The notes: generated from the sequence alone by a model not told the origin. A DNA stretch of 64,000 nucleotides from Helicobacter ailurogastricus (GCF_001282945.1 NZ_CDMG01000004.1:108582-172581), one strand, 5' to 3'. Counted from the stretch's first letter, positions 17,802-27,236 are shown. Translations and numbers: made by a program.

Positions 17802-17848
17802 TTAAAAGCTTCCATGCTAACCCCCCTTAGCTTAATGAAAGCTTTTAA
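17802..17848. terminator. Long two-part hairpin between fdhC and the GT8 gene
   Basis: TTAAAAGCTT (17802-17811) and AAGCTTTTAA (17839-17848) pair perfectly over 10 bp. The loop holds a second stem GCTAA/TTAGC closing six C. The fdhC stop codon lies in the outer arm. A terminator or mRNA-end structure of the fdh operon is the simplest reading, though the stem is A/T-rich and the loop long. Confidence 0.4.
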
Positions 17849-18714
17849 TGCCCCTCTTTTAAATACAAGCTGTGCAAAACTTTGACCTCCTCCAGCTCCT
17901 TATTGCCATCGATCATGGAGTGCAAAGAGCCTTTAATGGCAAACAAGGACATGTACAAATGCACGATAAAAAAACCCACGAGCACCAGCCCAAAGAAGTT
18001 ATGCACCAGCGCGCTTAAACGCAAAAGTGAGATTTGATAGAGCCCAAAAAAGTTAGCAATTTGGCTCAAATCGGCGGTGTTGAAGTATAAAATCCCTCCG
18101 CTGGCGATCATCACAAACCCGCCTAAAGTGGCGATCCAAAACCAAGTTTTTTGCCCCGCGTTGAATTTATAGGCGGGCACAGGCTTTTTCTCTTTGGAAA
18201 GATAGCCCCCCATGATGATGAGCCATTTAAAATCCGCTAGACTTAAAATCATGTCTTTAAACCACATAAAGAGCATGGGCAAAACCGCCACCATAAAGAT
18301 CACACAGCCCACGCTGTGCGTGATTCGACAAAAGCGCACAAACGCCCCTCCCCCAAAGAAATCCCCAAAGACCATGATCAGTCCGGTGGGCACAAGCAAA
18401 ATAAAGCTGACCCCTGCTATCCAGTGGATGATGCGGTTAAACAGGCTAAAAAAGGGGATTTTCTGGCCGCTATGCGCGAACTGCTTAGGGCCAATGACAA
18501 GATAGTGCAAGAGAAAAGCAAAGGCGACTCCTAGCACCACGGCTAAAAAGAGCCATAAAAAATAATGCCCCTGCCAAAGTGTCCAAATCTGGCCGAGCTT
18601 GCCCGTGTGGGCCTGCCCGTAGGGCAGAATGCCTAAAATGCGCTCTTGATCTAGGGGGGTTGTTTGCGCCCTTAAGCCCGCCAAAAGCCCCATAAAAAGC
18701 AGCAATTTTTTCAT
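17845..18714 (-). CDS. fdhC: Formate dehydrogenase, membrane cytochrome b subunit
   Basis: The gamma subunit anchors the periplasmic formate dehydrogenase and passes electrons through two b-haems to menaquinone. An N-terminal signal peptide (MKKLLLFMGLLAGLRA) is followed by a periplasmic loop and about four to five membrane helices. Histidines suited to haem ligation occur in IIHWIAGVSF, RITHSVGCVIF and ALVHNFFGLVLVGFFIVHLYM. The start is placed at the ATG 18714, which gives a proper signal peptide, rather than the ATG at 18738 inside the end of fdhB. It follows fdhB by 10 bases. fdhD, adjacent in Campylobacter, is not found here. Confidence 0.9.
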   Translation of the reverse strand: MKKLLLFMGLLAGLRAQTTPLDQERILGILPYGQAHTGKLGQIWTLWQGHYFLWLFLAVVLGVAFAFLLHYLVIGPKQFAHSGQKIPFFSLFNRIIHWIAGVSFILLVPTGLIMVFGDFFGGGAFVRFCRITHSVGCVIFMVAVLPMLFMWFKDMILSLADFKWLIIMGGYLSKEKKPVPAYKFNAGQKTWFWIATLGGFVMIASGGILYFNTADLSQIANFFGLYQISLLRLSALVHNFFGLVLVGFFIVHLYMSLFAIKGSLHSMIDGNKELEEVKVLHSLYLKEGH

Positions 18715-18724
18715 GGGCTCTCCC

Positions 18725-19363
18725 TTAAGGTGTGGCACCCTCTAGTTGGTGCGCAGCTTTGGTCTTAAAATCTTGGGCGTTGGCGTATTTTGCCATGACC
18801 CTTCTTCTGTAAATGTCAGCAATACTCAGGGCATCGCCCACTAAGAGCGCGTTAGTTGAGCAAGTCGCTGCACACATGGGCACTTGCCCGCTGGCGATGC
18901 GATTGACCCCATAAAGCTCCATTTCTTTTTTAGAGTGGGTGGGCGCAGGCCCACCCGCGCACATGGTGCATTTATCCATCACGCCGCGCACGCCAAAAGC
19001 CCCATCTCTGGGAAATTGGGGCGCGCCAAAGGGGCAGGCGTAAAGGCAGTAACCGCACCCAATGCAGGTTTCTTTGTTGTGGAGCACGATCCCATCCTCA
19101 CGGATGTAAAAGCAATCCACGGGGCAAACCTGCGCGCAGGGCGCGTCTGTGCAATGTTGACAGGCGATCGAGATAGACTTTTCCTTGCCCTCCACACCCT
19201 CATAAAGGGTAATGACCTTGCGCCGATTAAGCCCCACTTCTAGCTCATTAGAGTGCGAACACGCCACAGAGCAAGCGAAACAGCTGATGCAGCGGTTGTC
19301 ATCGCAATAAAACTTCATGCGATTGGCATTGGGGATTTGTTTAGCAGGTTCTAAGTTTGCCAT
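18725..19363 (-). CDS. fdhB: Formate dehydrogenase, iron-sulfur subunit
   Basis: The 212-residue beta subunit carries four ferredoxin-type [4Fe-4S] sites that relay electrons from FdhA to FdhC. Cys clusters are CISCFACSVACSHSNE, CQHCTDAPCAQVCPVDC, CIGCGYCLYACPFGAP and CTMCAGG with a later CAATCSTNAL. The ATG at 19363 sits two bases after the fdhA stop; the frame runs further upstream to 19426 but that part only overlaps fdhA. There is no TAT signal of its own, as expected for export as a hitchhiker with FdhA. Order fdhA-fdhB-fdhC is as in Campylobacter and Wolinella. Confidence 0.95.
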   Translation of the reverse strand: MANLEPAKQIPNANRMKFYCDDNRCISCFACSVACSHSNELEVGLNRRKVITLYEGVEGKEKSISIACQHCTDAPCAQVCPVDCFYIREDGIVLHNKETCIGCGYCLYACPFGAPQFPRDGAFGVRGVMDKCTMCAGGPAPTHSKKEMELYGVNRIASGQVPMCAATCSTNALLVGDALSIADIYRRRVMAKYANAQDFKTKAAHQLEGATP

Positions 19364-19364
19364 G

Positions 19365-22172
19365 TTAAGCCTTTTCAATGCGGCACAAGCCGGCGTTAAA
19401 CTCAGGGATTTGGGTGACCGGATCAAAGCCGTAATTGGTGATTGTGTTCGAGCTCTCGCCGGTGGTGTAGGGCTTGGTGCCCTCGGGGTAGCGATGACTC
19501 AAATCCACGCCCTGCAACACCCCCGCAAAGCTATAGGGCATGCAAATGCGATCGGGGGTTACGGAGTGGCTAAAGATCGCCTTAACTTTAATCTTAGTCC
19601 CCTCGGGCGAATGCACCCACATCATCTCGCCGTCTTTAATCCCGTGATTGAGCGCCAAATCGGGGTGGATGTGGCAAAACATCTCGGGCGTGATGTGGGA
19701 TAGATACTTGCTGGTGCGCTCTAGCATGCCCGCTCCGCTCAAATTCACCAAGCGCATAGAAGCGATCACAATGGGAAATTCTTTAGCCCACTCTTGTTTG
19801 TTTTGTTCGCTGGCGTAGCGCACATCCACCCTAAAGTTATTCGCTTGGTCTTTAATGGCGGGGTATTTTTGCACTAAATCCGGACGCGGGGAGTGCAAGG
19901 GTTCGCGGTGCAAGGGGATTTGATCGATGAAGTTCCACACAATGGCGCGTGCGCGCGCATTCCCATAGACACAAACGCCCTTTTCATCGCATTTCTTTTG
20001 GATGAGCCCGCTGGTATCGACTTTCCAATTATCCCCCATGATCGCCTTTTCGTGATCTGTGAGTTTGATTCCCAGCACCTTTTCAATGTTGGCTTTAGTG
20101 ATTTCAGGGTAACCGCCCTTGATCGCCGAGCCCTTGATGGTCACGCTCTTGTCAGCCAAGAGGCTTTGCCCGTTGTGCTCCTCGCCAAAGCGCGCCCGAA
20201 AGCCCATGCCCCCCTCTTTGGTGGGGGTGCTGATGTCATAAAGTATAGGCGTGCCGGGGTGTTGTGGTGTCCAAGCTGGCCAAGGCAAGCCGTAATATTG
20301 CCCCTTCATCGGGCCATAGCCCTCTTGGCTGATGTAATCAAACATGTGCCAATTTTCTTGTTGGGCTTTGAGCCGCTCGGGTGTCCAGCCCCCAAGACCA
20401 ATCACTTTGATAGAGCGCGCCATTTCTCTAGTCGCGTCTTCTGGCCACTGGAAGGTTTGGCGCACCTGCACCAATTCCCCGTTTTTATCAAAATCACAGA
20501 GCAGGGCTTTGGTGTATTCTTCATAAAAGCCAAATTTCTTTGCCATTTCAAACATCAGCTCGTGATCTTGCTTGGCTTCATAGAGGGGCTTAACCACTTG
20601 GCTGCGCCACTGGGCGGCGCGGTTGGTGGCGACCACGATCCCCTCACATTCAAATTGGGTTGCCACGGGCAAAACATACACCCCATCGGGTCTATCCGTC
20701 AAAATCGCCGCCTCGTTTAAGAAAGGTTCGGCAATCACCATGAGGTCTAATTTCTCAATCGCCCGCGCCATTTTGGTGTTGTGCGCTAAAGAGCTCACCC
20801 CATTGCCCTGCACCCACAAGCCTTTAATGGGCGCGCTTGAGTGGGTTTTAGACTCTTGCAGTACGCCCTCGTACCAAAGTGACAAGCTAAAGCCCTTTTT
20901 ATGCATCCACTCGGGGGCAAAAAAGCGTTTTTGCAAGCTCTCAAAGCTCACACCCCAGCACTTAGCATAGTGCTTCCAGCTGGCCTCACTGAGGCCATAA
21001 TAGCCGGGCAAGTTGTCGGCCACACAGCACATGTCCGTAGAGCCTTGCACATTGTCATGCCCGCGCACAATGTTACAGCCCCCGCCTTTTTTGCCCATGT
21101 TGCCGAGCACTAATTGCAAAATAGACAGAATGCGCGTGTTGCCACTGCCCACTGTGTGCTGTGTGATCCCTAAAGCCCACGCCAGCGTGGCAGGCTTGGC
21201 AGTGGCAAACACCCTAGTGGTTTGGATGAGTAGGTCTTTAGGCACGCCCGTGATGTCCTCGACCACTTCGGGCGTGTATTTGAGTGCCTCTTTTTTGATC
21301 GCATCGATCCCATAGGCTTGGTTTTTAATGACCTCTTTATCCTCCCAACCGTGCTTAAAGATCAAGTGCAACATGCCATAAACAAAGGCAATGTCCGTGC
21401 CCGAGCGAATCCGCACATAAATGTCCGCCTTAGCCGCACTCTTGGTAAAGACCGGATCGATCACAATGAGCTTTGCGTTGTTGCGATCTTTTGCTTGTAA
21501 AAAGTGCTTAAAGCCGATCGGATTGCTCACAGCCGTGTTTAGTCCGATCATTAAAATCGCTTTAGAATGCCCGACAATGTCCCCAAAGTGGTTTGTCATC
21601 GCACCATACCCCCATGTATTCGCCACACCGGCGACTGTGGTGCTGTGTCAAATGCGGGCGACGTGGTCTATGTTGTTTGTCCCATAAAAGGCGGCAAACT
21701 TACGCCAGTAGTAGGCTTGTTGCGAATTCATTTTCGCACTGCCTAGAAACATCATGCTATCAGGGCCATACTTTTCGCGCATGGCGATCATCTTCTTGCT
21801 GATCTCATCAATGGCCTGCTCGTAGCTGATGCGCTTCCACTGTCCGCCCTCGCGTTTGAGCGGGTATTTGAGGCGCATTTTAGACTTAACGAGGTCGATT
21901 TGATCCACGCCCTTACAGCAGTGGCTACCCGCGCTGATGGGGTGATCTTGAGCAACATCTTGGCGAATCCACACCCCGTCCTTGACCTCGGCGATGATTC
22001 CACAGCCGGCTGAACAAATGCTGCAAATCGTTTTAACCCGTTTGACCCCTTCGTTAGGATCGATCGTGCTTTCCTTCTTGGTGGCTTTGGTGTTAGCAAA
22101 GGCAAGACTTGCCCCAGCCCCAGCCCCCAGCGCGCCCATCTTTAAAAAAGAGCGCCGGCTTAAATTACCCAT
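19365..22172 (-). CDS. fdhA: Formate dehydrogenase catalytic subunit, selenoprotein (UGA = Sec175)
   Basis: Molybdopterin enzyme oxidising formate to CO2 in the periplasm; 935 residues when the in-frame TGA at 21648-21650 is read as selenocysteine. A TAT signal (SRRSFLKMGALGAG) begins the protein, then a [4Fe-4S] site (CSICSAGCGII with a later SHCCKG). The UGA lies in VARI-U-HSTTVAGV, exactly where FdhA enzymes carry Sec or Cys, and homology continues uninterrupted (ANTWGYGAMTNHFGDI). A stem-loop with GGUGU apical loop follows at the distance expected of a bacterial SECIS. The C-terminal molybdopterin-dinucleotide domain is complete. Automatic gene finders would split this into 174- and ~753-residue pieces; both belong to one gene. 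Confidence 0.95.
21618..21650 (-). promoter_or_regulatory. Selenocysteine codon and SECIS element in fdhA
   Basis: After the UGA come 18 bases and then a hairpin UCGCC-GGUGU-GGCGA (21634-21620). In E. coli fdhF, as I remember it, 18 bases separate the UGA from a GGUCU apical loop bound by SelB, so both distance and the GGU loop agree. Confidence 0.75.
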
Positions 22173-22181
22173 ATGTTCTCC

Positions 22182-22412
22182 TTACCATACACTTTTATAA
22201 AAAATCTCCCAAGCGGGGGTCTTGTGATAAAGTATCTCTTTTTTATTGCTCTTGCCCACCACCACGCCGCTGCTGCCCGCATCCGTGTCGGGAAAACGCC
22301 TTTCAGGCATGGTCGCTAGCAAACTTTGGCTAGAGAGGGCCCCCACCCCCAAAACGCCCAGTTTCTTTAAAGCCCCGCGTCTTGTTTGGGCTTTGTCGTT
22401 CTCGTCCATCAA
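22182..22412 (-). CDS. Formate dehydrogenase-region TAT-target small protein
   Basis: A 76-residue protein with a twin-arginine signal at the N-terminus (TRRGALKKLGVLGVGAL) and a short tail with conserved aromatic residues (HKTPAWEIFYKSVW). Small TAT-targeted proteins of this type occur directly upstream of Sec/Cys formate dehydrogenase genes in Campylobacter and other proteobacteria; their role is thought to be in assembly or maturation but is not established. It lies between the TorD-like chaperone gene (5 bases) and fdhA (9 bases). Confidence 0.85.
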   Translation of the reverse strand: MMDENDKAQTRRGALKKLGVLGVGALSSQSLLATMPERRFPDTDAGSSGVVVGKSNKKEILYHKTPAWEIFYKSVW

Positions 22413-22417
22413 ACCTC

Positions 22418-23020
22418 CTAAGCTAGGTTAAAGAATAACCTTTCGTGTTGGATAAATGCGCCCAAAATTATAGCACAACTTTTGTAACACACGCTTTTTT
22501 GGTGTGTGGCGATCGCCTCTATAAAAGCATCGCCAAACAGATGGAAGAAATCCTTAAAAAGTTTTTCATGCAACGCAAAAAATTTCGGATCGCCCAGCAT
22601 TTCTTTTAAAAAGGCGTTCATCATCAAGGTTAAAAACGCCAGATCGTCCTCAGCCACGGGGCTTGTGATCGTGTAGCTTGCGAGTTGCAAACCCGATTGC
22701 TTTAAAATGTCGATCGCCTCTAGGCGTTTCTTGCCATTGTCTTGCCCCTCCAAATAATAAGACGCGCTTAAGGGGACAAATTGCTCCCCGGGCGCGAACA
22801 AGAGCGCGTCTTGCTCTGCCCTAAAAACCTCTAAGCCCTGCGCTAAAAAGCCGTCAAACTCTTTCCACGCCTGCGCCGTTTTTGAATCAAAGGGGTGGTT
22901 TTTTAAATGCCCCACTAAGGCCTTTAGCTCCTCAAAAATAGACTCTCTTTGCACAAAAATCACCATATAGTGCCACAGGCGGTAAAACAACGCCCGGGCG
23001 TGGATCAAGTCAGCTTCCAT
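22418..23020 (-). CDS. TorD/DmsD-family chaperone for formate dehydrogenase
   Basis: A 200-residue all-helical cytoplasmic protein whose position ahead of a TAT-targeted molybdoenzyme, size and C-terminal pattern (FHLFGDAFIEAIATHQKSVCYKSCAIILGAFIQHE) fit the TorD family. Such chaperones bind the TAT signal of the catalytic subunit and hold back export until cofactor insertion. A segment FAPGEQFVPLSASYYLEG matches the usual family core. It overlaps the end of guaC by 11 bases, so its translation is coupled to that gene. No sequence shows which signal peptide it binds; FdhA is inferred from context. Confidence 0.8.
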   Translation of the reverse strand: MEADLIHARALFYRLWHYMVIFVQRESIFEELKALVGHLKNHPFDSKTAQAWKEFDGFLAQGLEVFRAEQDALLFAPGEQFVPLSASYYLEGQDNGKKRLEAIDILKQSGLQLASYTITSPVAEDDLAFLTLMMNAFLKEMLGDPKFFALHEKLFKDFFHLFGDAFIEAIATHQKSVCYKSCAIILGAFIQHERLFFNLA

Positions 23021-24065
23021 GCGGGGCTTCTAAATGGTTGTAAATGGGGTTGATTTGCCGGCGCACCCGAATAAAAATGGCCCGCTTAGGCAATTCCTCT
23101 AAGTTGATAGCCCCCACATAGGCGCAAGTGGAGCGCAGTCCGCCTAAAATCTCTTGCAAACTGGACGCAACCGCTCCCCTAAAGGGCAAATACACTTCCT
23201 TGCCCTCGCTGGCCCGATAAGAGCGCACCCCCCCGTGGTGCTCTTGCATGGCAGTAAAAGAGCTCATGCCATAAAAAAGAGCGTAAGCTTTACCTTCTTT
23301 TTCTACGATTTTAGCCTCGGATTCAGCGTGTCCGGCCAGCATCCCGCCCAGCATCACAAAATCTGCCCCCCCCGCTAGGGCTTTAGCGATGTCGCCCACA
23401 CAAGCACAGCCCCCATCCCCACACACCAGCCCGCCCAAAGCGTGCGCTGCCTGCGCGCACTCCACAATGGCCGAAAATTGCGGCACGCCCACTCCCGTCA
23501 TTTTGCGCGTGGTGCAAACACTGCCCGGGCCAATGCCCACCTTGACAATGTCCGCCCCCGCTTGCACGAGTGCCTCGCTCATCTCTGCCCCCACGACATT
23601 GCCCGCCATCAGGACTTTATTAGGAAACTTCTCGCGCACTTTAGCGATGTGGGGCAAAAAATGCGCGCTGTAACCATTGGCGATGTCGATACAAATATTC
23701 GTCAAAACGGGGATGGCCTCTAAAATACGCTCCAATTTTTCTAATTCTGCTTGGCTTGAGCCAATCGTGGCAAAGACATAGGGCAGGACTTGCGGGTTTT
23801 CTTTGGCAAACGCCACCCACTGCTCCAAAGTGTAAAACTTGTGTAGAGCTGTGAACATTTTTTCTTGTGCGAGGGCCTTAGCCATGCTAAAAGTGCCCAC
23901 GCTGTCCATATTTGCCGCCATCACCCCCACCCCGTTTAACACAAACCCGCTTTTGGTTTTAAATGAGCGGGTTAAATCGACCTCTTGGCGGGAATTAATG
24001 GGGCTGCGTCTAGGTTTGATCAAGACATCTTCAAAATCCAAATATTCATGTGCATCCATGTGCAT
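23010..24065 (-). CDS. guaC: GMP reductase
   Basis: It reduces GMP to IMP and ammonia with NADPH, allowing purine interconversion. The catalytic loop KVGIGPGSVCTTRKMTGVGVP contains the essential Cys, and GDGGCACVGDIAKALAGGADFVMLGG forms the phosphate site. No CBS domains interrupt the barrel, and the YGMSSFTAMQEH and EGKEVYLPFRG segments distinguish GuaC from IMP dehydrogenase. Length 351. AAAGGC precedes the ATG; a second in-frame ATG follows two codons later. A TAAAAT (24094-24099) could be its -10 box. The overlap with torD suggests co-transcription with the fdh genes. Confidence 0.9.
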   Translation of the reverse strand: MHMDAHEYLDFEDVLIKPRRSPINSRQEVDLTRSFKTKSGFVLNGVGVMAANMDSVGTFSMAKALAQEKMFTALHKFYTLEQWVAFAKENPQVLPYVFATIGSSQAELEKLERILEAIPVLTNICIDIANGYSAHFLPHIAKVREKFPNKVLMAGNVVGAEMSEALVQAGADIVKVGIGPGSVCTTRKMTGVGVPQFSAIVECAQAAHALGGLVCGDGGCACVGDIAKALAGGADFVMLGGMLAGHAESEAKIVEKEGKAYALFYGMSSFTAMQEHHGGVRSYRASEGKEVYLPFRGAVASSLQEILGGLRSTCAYVGAINLEELPKRAIFIRVRRQINPIYNHLEAPHGS

Positions 24066-24101
24066 GGCAAGCCTTTATGTGGAATAAACCCCAATTTTAA
24101 C

Positions 24102-25133
24102 CTAATACTCCAAAAAGTACTGCTGTAGGGTTTTTAAATCTTGGGTCTTTGTGAGCGCCACCATGAGCAAAATCCGCGCTTTGGATGGGTTTAAGTTGTC
24201 GCTGGTTAAAAAGTTGTATTTGGCATCGTTGATCTCGCCCGGCTGGGTGATCTCCCCACTACCCACGCGGCTAGAGCGCACCACCACAACTCCCCTCGCC
24301 ACTGCACCCGCTAGGCTTTGAAGCACTGAGGGGTAAAGGTTGCCATTGCCCATCCCGGCGCTGATGATGCCAAGAGCCCCCTTAGCCAAAGCCGCTTGTA
24401 TAAAGTCGGGGTTGTCGTTTTCGTGCGCATAGAGAATATCCACGCGTGGCAGGCTTTTAATGCTGGCGATGTTAAACACGCTGTTAAAGGTGTGTTTGCG
24501 GGTGGGTTGCATGTAAAAATGCACTTGGCCATAGAGCACAGAGCCTAGCGGACCGGTGTTTAAGGACTTAAAAGCGTCCGTGTGTGTGGTGTTGGTCTTG
24601 CTCACTTCTCTGGCCGCGTGGATGCACCCATCCATCACCACCAAAACCCCCTTGCCCTGCGCTTGTTTGTCCGCTGCTACGGCTATGGCGTTGTAGAGGT
24701 TTAAAGGTCCATCGGCGCTAAGAGAGCTGGCGTTGCGCATTGCCCCCACAAACACAATGGGCTTTTTGCTATGCACCACAAGGTCTAAAAAATACGCGCT
24801 CTCCTCCATCGTGTCTGTCCCGTGCGTGATCACCACGCCATGCACTTCGGGCCGATCGAGCAAGGCCTGCGTGCGTCTGGCAAGTTTTAACAAAGTGGCG
24901 TTGTCCATCTCTTGCGAACCGATGTTGCTGATTTGCTCTGTTTGGATGGCAGCAAGGTTTTTAAGCTGTGGCACTGCCCTTAATAGCGTCCCCACGCCAA
25001 CAGTTCCCGCCTTGTAAGCGCTGCTTAACTGGCTAGCAGAGCTGCCCGCAATGGTCCCGCCAGTGGCCAGCACATAGACCAAGGGCTTGGCCCAACACAC
25101 CCCCACCAACAACAAAGACAAAAAAGCCCGCAT
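24102..25133 (-). CDS. ansB: Periplasmic L-asparaginase (type II)
   Basis: It hydrolyses asparagine (and often glutamine) to aspartate and ammonia in the periplasm. The start at 25133 gives a signal peptide (MRAFLSLLLVGVCWA) and has AAGGGG upstream; an in-frame start at 25148 lies before that site. Catalytic residues are visible: Thr in VLATGGTIAGS, and Thr-Asp in VITHGTDTMEESAYFL; the Lys is in PIVFVGAMR-proximal sequence. Length (343) suits the type II family. It is divergent from ndk, and guaC begins 36 bases after its stop. Confidence 0.93.
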   Translation of the reverse strand: MRAFLSLLLVGVCWAKPLVYVLATGGTIAGSSASQLSSAYKAGTVGVGTLLRAVPQLKNLAAIQTEQISNIGSQEMDNATLLKLARRTQALLDRPEVHGVVITHGTDTMEESAYFLDLVVHSKKPIVFVGAMRNASSLSADGPLNLYNAIAVAADKQAQGKGVLVVMDGCIHAAREVSKTNTTHTDAFKSLNTGPLGSVLYGQVHFYMQPTRKHTFNSVFNIASIKSLPRVDILYAHENDNPDFIQAALAKGALGIISAGMGNGNLYPSVLQSLAGAVARGVVVVRSSRVGSGEITQPGEINDAKYNFLTSDNLNPSKARILLMVALTKTQDLKTLQQYFLEY

Positions 25134-25223
25134 GAAATCCCCTTGCAACTAGATACAAGGACTCTAGCGCATTTTTCTACACGCTTGGCAAATAGCTTAA
25201 GCTAAAACCCTAGCTTCGTTTGC

Positions 25224-25229
25224 TAGAAT
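25224..25229 (+). promoter_or_regulatory. Predicted -10 box of ndk-yceD-rpmF-plsX-fabH
   Basis: TAGAAT lies about 30 bases before the ndk ATG, in the divergent spacer with ansB, and is followed by the ribosome site AAGGA. Confidence 0.45.
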
Positions 25230-25259
25230 GGGCGGTTTAGATTTCAAGTAAGGACGCGT

Positions 25260-25658
25260 ATGCAAACCTTGTCTATCATCAAACCCGATGGTGTGAAAAA
25301 GCGCATCATCGGCAAAATCATCACCCGTTTTGAAGAGGCGGGGCTGGAGGTGGTGAAAATCAAACGCCTGCATCTAAACCAAGCGCAGGCTGAGGAGTTT
25401 TACGCCATCCACCAAGACCGCCCTTTTTTCAACGATTTGATCGCGTTTATGACCAGCGGCGAGGTGGTGGTGATGGTGCTAGAGGGGGCGAATGCTGTGG
25501 AGAAAAACCGCGAGCTGATGGGCGCGACTGATCCTAAAGCCGCCAAACCCGGCACAATTCGGGCGGATTTTGCCGAAAACATCGATGCCAATGTCGTGCA
25601 TGGCAGCGATAGCGAAGAAAACGCCCAAAGAGAAATCGCTTTTTTCTTTAGCAAATAG
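25260..25658 (+). CDS. ndk: Nucleoside diphosphate kinase
   Basis: It transfers the gamma-phosphate of ATP to other nucleoside diphosphates through a phosphohistidine. The N-terminal [12 protein letters not shown], the [18 protein letters not shown] loop and the active-site His in NVVHGSDS are all present. At 132 residues it is a few residues shorter than most homologues at the C-terminus but has lost no motif. It is the first gene of the ndk-yceD-rpmF-plsX-fabH group, an order shared with H. pylori, and its stop codon overlaps the GTG of the next gene by one base. Confidence 0.97.
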   Translation: MQTLSIIKPDGVKKRIIGKIITRFEEAGLEVVKIKRLHLNQAQAEEFYAIHQDRPFFNDLIAFMTSGEVVVMVLEGANAVEKNRELMGATDPKAAKPGTIRADFAENIDANVVHGSDSEENAQREIAFFFSK

Positions 25659-26023
25659 TGCGCCTAGAAATGCAAAAAATCGGGCATTTGGCTAAGTCTG
25701 TGGCGTGCGCCTTTGAGGGCGTGCGCTTGGACGGGCAGGTGCGCCGAGTCGCCCCTAAGCTGTTTATATTTGAGGGGCATTTGCGCGGAGAGGTGCAGGT
25801 TGTGTGCGCGCGCAGCGCCGAAGTCTTTAACAAAACCTTGTCTCAAGATTTAAAACTTCTACTCTCTGATGGGGTGTTTGATCCCAAACAGAGTCTAGAG
25901 GGCTTGGGCGTGGATGCCTTAGATGCCATCGAGTGTTTTAATGGCATCATTGATTTAGCAGATGTTTTGCGCTCTGAAGTGCAGAGTATCCAAGCCGATT
26001 ACCACTATTTAGACCAACCATAA
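25658..26023 (+). CDS. yceD: DUF177/YceD-family protein
   Basis: A 121-residue protein upstream of rpmF, the place where YceD homologues almost always lie. Features of the family are the acidic, hydrophobic core and a late conserved stretch (DALDAIECFNGIIDLADVLRSEVQSIQ). YceD has been linked to ribosome or 23S rRNA metabolism in other organisms; no activity can be read from sequence. The GTG start overlaps the ndk stop; RpmF starts 13 bases after its own stop. Assignment relies on position plus the C-terminal pattern. Confidence 0.75.
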   Translation: MRLEMQKIGHLAKSVACAFEGVRLDGQVRRVAPKLFIFEGHLRGEVQVVCARSAEVFNKTLSQDLKLLLSDGVFDPKQSLEGLGVDALDAIECFNGIIDLADVLRSEVQSIQADYHYLDQP

Positions 26024-26036
26024 TAAAGGATGAACA

Positions 26037-26186
26037 ATGGCCGTACCTGATAGACGCGTGAGTAAAACAAGGGCGAGAAAACGCCGCACCCACTACACAG
26101 CTAAATTAGCCATGCCCGTTAAAGGCAAGGATGGAAGCTGGAAGTTGCCCCATTTTGTCAATCGATTCACAGGCAATTACAAATAG
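26037..26186 (+). CDS. rpmF: 50S ribosomal protein L32
   Basis: A 49-residue protein beginning [20 protein letters not shown], the classic L32 N-terminus. It continues with a Lys/Gly-rich segment and ends [10 protein letters not shown]. The zinc-binding Cys pairs of many L32 proteins are absent, as in other helicobacters with the Cys-free form. AAAGGA precedes the ATG. It lies between yceD and plsX, matching the conserved gene order, with only 6 bases before plsX. Confidence 0.97.
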   Translation: MAVPDRRVSKTRARKRRTHYTAKLAMPVKGKDGSWKLPHFVNRFTGNYK

Positions 26187-26192
26187 CCAGCG

Positions 26193-27227
26193 ATGAAAAT
26201 CGTTGTCGATATGATGGGGGCTGACCTTGGGGTCTTACCCATTATTGAGGGTGTTTCTAAGGCTTTAGCAAACAAGGCGTTTGAGCCCGTTTTGGTGGGC
26301 GATGCCAAACAAGCTAAGGCCTTTATCTCTAAGGATTTGGCTTCTAAGGTGGAGGTCATCGACTGCCCCGATTTTATCCGCATGGATGAGCAGGCCACGG
26401 ACGCGCTTAAGCGCAAAGAGTCTTCGATTTTTGTGGGGATGGATATTTTAAAAAACGGGGCAGATGCCTTAGTGTCTGCCGGGCACAGCGGGGCGACAAT
26501 GGGGCTTGCCACGCTCAAACTCGGGCGCATTAGGGGGGTGAGTCGCCCCGCTCTATGCACTTTGATGCCCTCTGTGGGTAAGAGGGCGAGTTTGTGTTTA
26601 GATGTGGGCGCGAACACCGATTGCAAGGCGGAGTATTTGCTCGATTTTGCCATTTTGGGTTATGAGTATGCCAAAAGCGTTTTGGGCTATGACAGCCCCA
26701 CTGTGGGGCTTTTAGCCAATGGTGAGGAGGACAGCAAGGGCGATAGCTTGACCAAAGAGGCGTTTAAACTCATCAACCAATACCCCCTTTTTGCTCCCCC
26801 TAAAGAGGGCACGCCTATTTTTAAAGGCAATGTGGAGGGCAATGACATTTTTGTCAATAGTGTGGATGTCGTGGTGTGCGATGGTTTTGTGGGCAATATT
26901 GTGCTTAAAACCACCGAGGGGGTTGCCAGCGCGATTGGCAACATTTTTAAAACCACGATTAAAGAGCATTTTAGTGCCAAAATTGGGGCGTTTCTTTTAA
27001 AAGAAGCCTTTGGCATGCTTAAGCAAAAAACGGATTACGCCGAGTATGGCGGGGCTCCTCTTTTAGGGGTGAATAAAGCTGTCATCATCAGCCATGGCAA
27101 AAGCAACGCGCGGGCGATTGAGTGCGCCATTTATCAGGCGATTAAGACTAAGGAAAGTGGCGTAGCAGAAAAAATGGCGCGAGCCTTTAGCCACAAAACC
27201 CCCACAGAGCCTACGGCTTCGAATTAA
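26193..27227 (+). CDS. plsX: Phosphate acyltransferase
   Basis: PlsX makes acyl-phosphate from acyl-ACP for PlsY, the first acylation step of phospholipid synthesis. The N-terminal [19 protein letters not shown] (DMMGAD is usually DxMGGD), [29 protein letters not shown], and [12 protein letters not shown] are family signatures. Length 344 is typical. It is in the lipid block with fabH (9 bases downstream). No operator for a fatty acid regulator is apparent. Confidence 0.96.
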   Translation: MKIVVDMMGADLGVLPIIEGVSKALANKAFEPVLVGDAKQAKAFISKDLASKVEVIDCPDFIRMDEQATDALKRKESSIFVGMDILKNGADALVSAGHSGATMGLATLKLGRIRGVSRPALCTLMPSVGKRASLCLDVGANTDCKAEYLLDFAILGYEYAKSVLGYDSPTVGLLANGEEDSKGDSLTKEAFKLINQYPLFAPPKEGTPIFKGNVEGNDIFVNSVDVVVCDGFVGNIVLKTTEGVASAIGNIFKTTIKEHFSAKIGAFLLKEAFGMLKQKTDYAEYGGAPLLGVNKAVIISHGKSNARAIECAIYQAIKTKESGVAEKMARAFSHKTPTEPTASN

Positions 27228-27236
27228 AGGATTTTT

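Noticed and set aside
19893..20720. 275-codon open frame opposite fdhA
   Set aside because: Antisense shadow of a G/C-rich, well-identified gene; no protein family features.
21648..21650. Stop codon making fdhA a pseudogene
   Set aside because: Position matches the Sec site, homology continues in frame, and a SECIS-like hairpin and selA are present.
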